Shown here: in pieces, positions 5,907 to 11,586 of the stretch | Position numbering within the stretch: the stretch's first letter is position 1 | Layout of the letters: each line of letters opens with the position of its first letter | Assembly (NCBI GenBank): GCA_964614375.1 | Contig: CAZTLI010000145.1 | Location: 1-11,586 of the forward strand | Length of the DNA stretch: 11,586 nt | Direction: 5' to 3' | Origin: CAZTLI01 sp964614375 | GTDB taxonomy: Bacteria; Chloroflexota; Anaerolineae; Aggregatilineales; Phototrophicaceae | Program-made: the position numbers and the translations under genes | Notes under the pieces: generated by a model | Databases searched by the model: none | What the model was told of the DNA's origin: nothing | Seen by the model: the letters and a program-made list of their open reading frames with translations, nothing else

Positions 5907-8900
5907 CCATGACTTCTCAACGTACAAGCCGTTTAGCACAACTTTCTGCCGCGCTCCGCGAGATACAGGCTAATCGCCAACGATTTACGTCGGAAGCCTA
6001 TAATCAAATTGTGCTGGCATTGCTGGACAAACGCCGCGTTTTGCAAACCGTTCGCACCAAAGAGTCCCCCGTGGTTGGCGCCGACGAAATCCGTCTGGTG
6101 ACGGTGATGTTCATTGATGTCAAAGATTCAACCGAACTGGCGCGCCGCGTGGAAGATGAAGAAGCGTGGAAGTCGATTATTAATGTGGCGCATGAACGCA
6201 TGGCGCGTCTGATTGCGGAATATGATGGTGAGGTCGGGCAGTATTTAGGCGATGGTTTGCTATCGTTCTTTGGCGCGCACCGCAGTCGTGGCGATGATGC
6301 GCTGCGGGCAGTGGCCTGTGCGGTGGCCTTGCAAGCCAACATTCAAACCTATGCCACCGATGTCCAGCGGCAGTATCACGCCGAGTTTAATGTCCGCATT
6401 GGCATCAGCACCGGGCGCGTGGTCGTCGGCATGATCGGCGGCACACAAAAGCAAGAATTCCTCGCGCTCGGTCTCGCGACCAATCTGGCAGCGCGTTTAC
6501 AGGCCATTTGCGAACCGGGCCAGATTCTCATTGACGAGCATACGCATCATCGGGTGCGGAATCACTTCATCACCAGCGAACAACCGCCCACCCTGCTCAA
6601 AGGCTTCGAGAAGCCGACAGTCCATTATTCCGTGCAAGGACGCCGCCAACAGCCCAATACCCAGCTCACGCGCGATCAGGTCGCGGGGTTGGAACTGGCA
6701 TTTGTCGGGCGTGAAGATGAACTCAAGCAAATCGCCCGCATCTGGCAGCTGGCACTGGAAGACGAAGAGTTTCATGTCATCACCATCTATGGCGATATTG
6801 GAATGGGCAAAAGCCGTCTGATGCAGTCGGTTCTGGTGCAAGCAGCCGACCGGCATTTTTCGCAGTTGACGATGATCGCGCGCTATGAAAAACGCACCAC
6901 GTCGCACAACCTGCTGCGCGACTTTCTAGCGACACGCTGTAATCTGACGGATGATATGCCCTCAGCCGATGCCGAGTCGCGCATTATTGACTTTGTGAAA
7001 GACCAGTACGCCGAAGCCGATGCTGAAGCCGTCGCGGCGATTGCGGGTTATCTGGCAGGCTTTGGTTTTGAGGAAAGTCCGCATGTGCGGCCTTTATTGA
7101 GTGGCGGGCGCGGTCAAGAGCGCGTGGCCTATGCCAAGCTGGGGCAGTGGTTTAAAGCCCTGGCGACGACGGGGTTTTTGCTCATCGCGGTAGATAATTT
7201 GCAATGGGCGGACGCCGCATCCATAGAACTGCTCGATTATCTGGCGCAATATCTGTCCGACGAGGCCGGTATCCTCATTACCACAGCCCGGACAGAATTT
7301 AAACAACAAACACCCACGTATATGGAGTCCAATCCACGTCATTGCGAGATTGGACTGCGTACACTGCATCCCATGGCAACGTCGGCAATCGTCAGCCTTG
7401 TGCTCGACCAGATTGAGAATGTGCCGTCCACCCTATCATCGACCATCTCGGAACGGGCGGCGGGTAATCCCCTATTTATCGAAGAATTCCTGGATATGTT
7501 GTTCAACAATGGCGTATTTGAACAACGTGAGGAAGGCGATTGGCGTTATAACCACTATCGCTATTTGATGATTGATCGCCTGCCCGATGGGTTGCAGGAT
7601 ATTTTGCAATCGCGTCTGGATGATCTCGAACCGTCAACGCGGCAGGTGGTGCAGATTGCGGCGGTTATCGGGCAGACCTTCTGGGCGGGCGCGCTGCGGC
7701 ATATTATGAAAGTGCCGGTAGACACGGCGCTATCCGATCTGGAAACACGCAACATCATTATTCGCAGTACCGAAGGCGGTTTTGAAAACGACCAGCAGTT
7801 CCACTTCCGCCACACGCTCTATCGTGAAGTGGCCTATGAGATGCTGCCGCGCGCCAAACGTGAACAATACCATCACGAAGTCGCCAATTGGCTGAGTCAG
7901 CGGGTGGCGTCGCACCCGGAGCATCTGGGTATGCTGGCCGAACAGTATGAAAATGGCAATCTGCATGAGCGCGCCGTCGAGACCTATCTGTCGGCAATTG
8001 AAAATCGGATGGAACGCGGTTTACTGGATGCGGCGCTGAAGCTGATTGAACGCGGTCTGGCGATTACGGGTCAAGTCCCGCGCGAAGTGGCGCTGCCATC
8101 CAGTATTCAAATGTGGGTAACACAGGCACAGGTTTTTAATGCCCTCGCGCGCTATGACGAGGCCAGTTCCGCCAGTCGTGCGGCCCAGCGCCTCTTGAGT
8201 GAAATGCCAAAAAAGGAAATGCTCGAAGAACGTATCCGGGCAGGGCGCATGTTGGGTACGGCGATGCTGAGTCTGGGTAAGTATGATGATGCGTTTTTGG
8301 CGCTGCGACAGGCGTATGACCTGCTGCCGGATGGCGATATTGTGGTGCAGCACGCCAATGTCCTGCGTTCGTTCGGGTCGTTATTCCTGTGTCGTGGGCA
8401 GTTGGGGGAAGGCTTGTCGTACCAGCAGCGCGCCTTGAGCCATGCCCAGGAATTAAAGGCCGAACCGCAAATCGCCAGTTCGATGACACAGTTGGGCTTA
8501 ATCGCGCTGGATAGGGGCGACCTCGCGACGGCACTCAGTTATTTCGAGCGGGTGCTGGATATGAATCGCAAGCGCGACAATATCTATTATCAGGTGCTTG
8601 ACCTGCGGAACATGGGCATGGCCTATCGCGCTGTATTTGCCTATGAAATGGCGCTCGATGTGCTGGATCGTGCCAATGACCTGCTGGAGTATCTGCATTT
8701 TAGTGACCCCCTGCTGCAAGCCAATCGTGCGTTGTGCCTGATTGCGCTGGGACAATCGACAGAAGGTATGAAACTGCTGCAACAGGCGGCAGAGGAAAAG
8801 CAGCAAAACGTCAACAATCGCCATCTGGTGCAATTGCTGCTCATCAATGGTCTGGCGCTCACCGGACAGTACATCACCTGCCGGGATGTTGCACGGGTAT

Positions 8901-9250
8901 TTGTTGAGGATGTTAAAGATGCCAACGCGATTTTGCACGGACGCGGTTTGATGTGGTTGGGCATGGCGGTTAATGCCCTGGGAGACCCGCTGGCGAAAGA
9001 CCTGCTCAATACCGCGCTGCAAAGCGAGCTGGTGCATGGCGGGCGTGATGCGTGGTTGTGTTACTATCTGCTAGGCACCGTCACAGCCGATAGTCAACAA
9101 GCGCATGACCATTACGACAAAGCGACGATGATTCTCAGTTCTATCCATGCCAGCCTGCATACCCGCCCCGAATTACAGACGGCGCTGATGAATGACCGTC
9201 TGGTCAAACAACTCTTCGCGACTGTTCGCGAACACGCCGCGGCGCAGTGA
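5903..9250 (+). CDS. Class III cyclase-like / STAND ATPase / TPR-like signalling protein
   Basis: This 1115-residue soluble protein begins in an ATGA overlap with the kinase gene and has no separate ribosome site, so it is probably translated by re-initiation. A helical lead (1-60) is followed by a class III nucleotide cyclase domain (about 62-245). Metal-binding Asp72 (MFIDVKDST) and Asp117 (QYLGDGLL) are present, as are Asn194 and Arg198 (NLAARLQ), but the usual purine-contact Lys is Gln113 and the usual Asp/Thr is Leu187. From memory the same QYLGDGLL and LALG...NLAARLQ pattern recurs in cyclase-AAA fusions, so this is a subfamily trait rather than decay. An AAA/STAND ATPase (about 265-600) has Walker A GDIGMGKSR (297-305) and Walker B LLIAVDNLQWAD (426-437). 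The rest (about 680-1100) is helical TPR-like repeats for protein binding. It probably integrates signals from the kinase. Whether it makes cAMP, cGMP or neither is not decidable from sequence. Confidence 0.88.
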   Translation: MTMTSQRTSRLAQLSAALREIQANRQRFTSEAYNQIVLALLDKRRVLQTVRTKESPVVGADEIRLVTVMFIDVKDSTELARRVEDEEAWKSIINVAHERMARLIAEYDGEVGQYLGDGLLSFFGAHRSRGDDALRAVACAVALQANIQTYATDVQRQYHAEFNVRIGISTGRVVVGMIGGTQKQEFLALGLATNLAARLQAICEPGQILIDEHTHHRVRNHFITSEQPPTLLKGFEKPTVHYSVQGRRQQPNTQLTRDQVAGLELAFVGREDELKQIARIWQLALEDEEFHVITIYGDIGMGKSRLMQSVLVQAADRHFSQLTMIARYEKRTTSHNLLRDFLATRCNLTDDMPSADAESRIIDFVKDQYAEADAEAVAAIAGYLAGFGFEESPHVRPLLSGGRGQERVAYAKLGQWFKALATTGFLLIAVDNLQWADAASIELLDYLAQYLSDEAGILITTARTEFKQQTPTYMESNPRHCEIGLRTLHPMATSAIVSLVLDQIENVPSTLSSTISERAAGNPLFIEEFLDMLFNNGVFEQREEGDWRYNHYRYLMIDRLPDGLQDILQSRLDDLEPSTRQVVQIAAVIGQTFWAGALRHIMKVPVDTALSDLETRNIIIRSTEGGFENDQQFHFRHTLYREVAYEMLPRAKREQYHHEVANWLSQRVASHPEHLGMLAEQYENGNLHERAVETYLSAIENRMERGLLDAALKLIERGLAITGQVPREVALPSSIQMWVTQAQVFNALARYDEASSASRAAQRLLSEMPKKEMLEERIRAGRMLGTAMLSLGKYDDAFLALRQAYDLLPDGDIVVQHANVLRSFGSLFLCRGQLGEGLSYQQRALSHAQELKAEPQIASSMTQLGLIALDRGDLATALSYFERVLDMNRKRDNIYYQVLDLRNMGMAYRAVFAYEMALDVLDRANDLLEYLHFSDPLLQANRALCLIALGQSTEGMKLLQQAAEEKQQNVNNRHLVQLLLINGLALTGQYITCRDVARVFVEDVKDANAILHGRGLMWLGMAVNALGDPLAKDLLNTALQSELVHGGRDAWLCYYLLGTVTADSQQAHDHYDKATMILSSIHASLHTRPELQTALMNDRLVKQLFATVREHAAAQ

Positions 9251-9259
9251 AGGATGGCG

Positions 9260-9294
9260 CGTTAAACAAATCGGGTCATCACATTGGATGACCC
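9260..9294 (-). terminator. Hairpin between convergent genes, likely terminator of the - strand gene
   Basis: GGGTCATC (9273-9280) and GATGACCC (9287-9294) form a perfect 8-bp stem with a 6-nt loop. On the - strand the stem is followed by GATTTGTTTAAC, a moderately T-rich tract, which fits a terminator 50 nt after the stop of the - strand gene. On the + strand no T run follows (CCTACAG), so it would be a poor terminator for the cyclase gene, though the stem may still protect that transcript's 3' end. Confidence 0.6.
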
Positions 9295-9343
9295 CTACAG
9301 TACACTTCGCATTGCAAATGACTACGTTTAATGATACAGCGAC

Positions 9344-11586
9344 CTAACTCTCTAAAAGGGCATAGGCGCGTTCACCATATTCTTCCGCCGTACCTCTGAC
9401 CTCTGCCATCTGAACACCATTGGCCTGGGCCAGCGTCTTTTCGTTGGTCACACGCTCTTGCAGGCGTAACACATCTTTATCGTTTGGCTCATATTTCAAC
9501 GCATCGGTGATGAGCAGTTCGCATATCGCCAGCAGCCGTTTACTCCGCAGCATCAATTCCACCAGATCGACAATGGCGCTGACGATGTTGTCGCGTTTGC
9601 CGCTTTGATAGGCCAGATGCAGGGCTTGACGATAACGCAGCAAGGCATCCGGCAGTTTACCCGCTTCTAATAGGGCTTGACCCAAACTGCTCAAGACCAG
9701 CGATTCTTCTTCTTTGTCTTTGACTTCACGCGCGATATGCAGGGCCGATGTGTGGAAGGTGATGGCCTCGCTCCAATGTTCGAGTTCGGCGTGGGCTGTG
9801 CCAATCGCACTGAGGACGCGGCCTTGATAATCCCGTCTATCTTGCGAACGGAACAGTTTGAGGGCTTCTTCCAGCGTGTCGATGGCGGTATCCGGGTCGC
9901 CATCGTCCAACTGGGTGTAACCGAGTTTATACAACGCGATGGCCTCATGCTGTGCATCATCGTGTGAACGGGCGAGGTCGAGGGCGCGATTGAGTGCTTG
10001 TATCGCTTCCTGTGTTTCGCCCAATTCCTGCCGCGCATCGCCCAGCGTAATGAGCAGGCGCATTCGTGTCGCACTTTCGCCCTGCTCTTCCGCCAGCGTG
10101 ATGCCGCGCGACGCATGGAGCACCGCCGCTTGTGGACTGCCGTTCTTCGCCAACAGCGATGATAGTTTATCCAGCACTTCGAGCAGGCCAGAGTTATCGT
10201 CGGTTTCTTCATACAGGTCGAGGGCTTCGTTATAGGTGCTGATCGCCTCGTTTTCCATATTCTGGCTGACCTGCACCTTGCCAATCGCCTTGAGGATTTG
10301 TATCTGACGGGGGATATTGTGCTGCTGCCGCGCCTGGGTGAGGGCTGCCCGCAGTTGAGTCTGGTCGATAGAATCCAGCGACCCGACATCGGTTGTGTCT
10401 GTGGCGGATGTGCTGTCCATGGCTGCGACCCGCGCGAAGGGGTCATCGGCCTGTTCAAAGTCGTCGTCTGCAAATTCATCCTCGTCATAATCGTCGAAGT
10501 CGTCATCATAGTCTTCGTCAAAATCGACCTCATCGAATGTGTCCGCGTCTTCGTCCTCATCCAGTAAATCGGCGGGGACTTCTTCATCGCCATACGCCGG
10601 GAACGCCGTTGTAAAGCCCGAACCGGAACTCCGCAGCGACAGCAGTTCATAGACATAACCACAATCATTGACGAAATCGCCCGCCTGCGTCAACGCGACG
10701 ACCAGCTTATTCGGTGTATCGCGGTCACCATCGGCGCTGGCCCACCGCCCAACGTTGATGAGCAAGTCCATATCGGTGGCGAGTTTTTCATACGCGGCTG
10801 CGCCTTCGCTGCTGCATTTGGCGGCATAGGCCAGTGCCGAGTCGCGTACCTTTTCCTGCAATTTGCCCAGATTATTGGATTCGCGGAGACGATCCTGAGC
10901 AAACCGATAGACCAGCGGGTGCAGGCGATAGTAGGGGGCATCATAGCGGGTGATACGCTCGACCAGATGCAATTGCGACAGCACGGTCATGGCTTGATTG
11001 ACCGAATCCTGCGGCGCGCCACTGACGACACTCAGCAGCTCGGCAGATGCTTGCCCGCCAAAGGTCGCGCCCATCATCAATATTAAGCCTTGCAGCGCGC
11101 CCGTTAATGGGCGGAAGGCGGCGGTGAGGGCGGCGGATGTGGCGTCGCCGCCGATGGCCTGCTTGACCTGTTGCAACACTTTGAAGTAATCGCCCGGATT
11201 GCTTTTGCTGGCGACCATCGCCCGCGCTGCGATTGAAATCGACAAGGCTTGATAGTCTAACAATTTGACGATGCCATAGACATCGATATCGCTGTTGTTG
11301 TCGGCAATGCCTGATTTTTGTTTGAACAATACTGCCGCGTCGCCATCGGCCAGCGCGCCGACTTCGATAGCTGTCCAGGGGCCATCAATGGCCTCTGCAT
11401 GGGTGAGCAGGGCGGGCAGATTTTCGGCACAACGAGACATGAATTGGCTCGTCCCCTGTGGGTTCAACTGCCCATCGAGCACGATGAAGGGTTTATGCCG
11501 GGTGAGCAGATTAGCGACTGCGCCCACCATCCCGATTGGATTGTCGCTGTTGGCGATGTCGAGTTCGTTATAAGCCCGTCCGACGC
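9344..11586 (-). CDS. NB-ARC/STAND ATPase with acidic linker and TPR array (N-terminus cut off)
   Basis: The reading frame is open to the right edge, so the true start is outside; residues here are counted from the internal Met at 11530-11528. The visible start is the middle of an NB-ARC-type ATPase. It has a kinase-2/Walker B strand PFIVLDG (14-20), then a sensor-like LPALLTHAE (38-46) and a VGALADGDAAVLF segment (57-69). A degenerate GLPLA region (LLDYQALSISIAA) and a winged-helix-like region (about 145-215) with LHPLV (203-207) in place of MHDLV follow. The P-loop must lie upstream, off the window. Residues 315-363 are almost pure Asp/Glu. Residues about 390-690 are TPR repeats of the kinesin-light-chain type. 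Such STAND proteins are ATP-driven molecular switches whose repeats sense a ligand or protein; the effector domain, if any, is not visible. The second kinase-2 acidic residue and the sensor Arg are absent, so switching may be atypical. Confidence 0.82.
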   Translation of the reverse strand, partial: VGRAYNELDIANSDNPIGMVGAVANLLTRHKPFIVLDGQLNPQGTSQFMSRCAENLPALLTHAEAIDGPWTAIEVGALADGDAAVLFKQKSGIADNNSDIDVYGIVKLLDYQALSISIAARAMVASKSNPGDYFKVLQQVKQAIGGDATSAALTAAFRPLTGALQGLILMMGATFGGQASAELLSVVSGAPQDSVNQAMTVLSQLHLVERITRYDAPYYRLHPLVYRFAQDRLRESNNLGKLQEKVRDSALAYAAKCSSEGAAAYEKLATDMDLLINVGRWASADGDRDTPNKLVVALTQAGDFVNDCGYVYELLSLRSSGSGFTTAFPAYGDEEVPADLLDEDEDADTFDEVDFDEDYDDDFDDYDEDEFADDDFEQADDPFARVAAMDSTSATDTTDVGSLDSIDQTQLRAALTQARQQHNIPRQIQILKAIGKVQVSQNMENEAISTYNEALDLYEETDDNSGLLEVLDKLSSLLAKNGSPQAAVLHASRGITLAEEQGESATRMRLLITLGDARQELGETQEAIQALNRALDLARSHDDAQHEAIALYKLGYTQLDDGDPDTAIDTLEEALKLFRSQDRRDYQGRVLSAIGTAHAELEHWSEAITFHTSALHIAREVKDKEEESLVLSSLGQALLEAGKLPDALLRYRQALHLAYQSGKRDNIVSAIVDLVELMLRSKRLLAICELLITDALKYEPNDKDVLRLQERVTNEKTLAQANGVQMAEVRGTAEEYGERAYALLES
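10442..10588 (-). other. Hyperacidic linker within the NB-ARC/TPR protein
   Basis: This codes for residues 315-363 of the protein above, of which 31 of 49 are Asp or Glu and none is Lys or Arg. Phe and Tyr are spaced among the acids (for example DEDYDDDFDDYDEDEF). It sits between the winged-helix/helical part and the TPR array and is almost certainly disordered. The DNA repeats GAY-type codons, but no exact tandem unit was found. A role in Ca2+ or metal binding, autoinhibition or nucleic-acid mimicry is conceivable and unproven. Confidence 0.85.

Noticed and set aside
9691..10668. A 325-codon - strand frame overlapping the NB-ARC/TPR gene
   Set aside because: It is a shifted frame of a gene with clear TPR and acidic-linker content. 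Its Arg/Ser/Met-rich composition is typical of out-of-frame translation.

Overview
The window looks like chromosomal DNA of a free-living bacterium with a moderately GC-rich genome. Cytosolic GAF-PAS histidine kinases, cyclase-AAA-TPR proteins, NB-ARC/TPR ATPases, several M42 aminopeptidase paralogs and a secreted protein with thrombospondin type 3 repeats together are typical of Chloroflexota (Anaerolineae-like). This is an inference from gene style. There is no rRNA or other marker gene here, so it is tentative. I see no tRNA, rRNA, insertion sequence, CRISPR array or phage gene.

Layout. (1) Bases 2-199 are the 3' end of a + strand gene for a calcium-binding, TSP3-repeat extracellular protein, closed by a clear intrinsic terminator (229-256). 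(2) After a sigma70-like promoter (277-305) comes a + strand cluster: two abutting M42 metallopeptidases (352-1437 and 1438-2490), a SAM-dependent methyltransferase (2496-3170), and a third, shorter M42 peptidase (3233-4198). Spacings of 0, 5 and 62 bp suggest one transcript, perhaps with an internal start before the last gene. All three peptidases keep the full set of metal-binding and catalytic residues, so the locus could encode a mixed TET-type aminopeptidase complex or three complementary peptide-trimming enzymes. (3) A strong promoter (4258-4286), overlapped by a small dyad, drives a soluble GAF-PAS histidine kinase (4338-5906). The kinase overlaps by 4 bp a 1115-residue protein with a class III cyclase-like domain, a STAND-type AAA ATPase and a TPR-like tail (5903-9250). 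The two are very likely translationally coupled and form a signalling pair without an adjacent response regulator. (4) Pointing the other way, and running off the right edge, is a second STAND protein (9344 to beyond 11586, - strand). It has an NB-ARC-like ATPase remnant, a winged-helix region, an extremely acidic 49-residue linker and a TPR array. A hairpin at 9273-9294 separates the convergent genes and fits best as terminator of the - strand gene.

Nothing here is a proven new system. The parts most worth a second look are the three-peptidase/methyltransferase operon, the coupled kinase-cyclase/STAND pair with non-canonical purine-recognition positions, and the acidic-linker NB-ARC/TPR protein.
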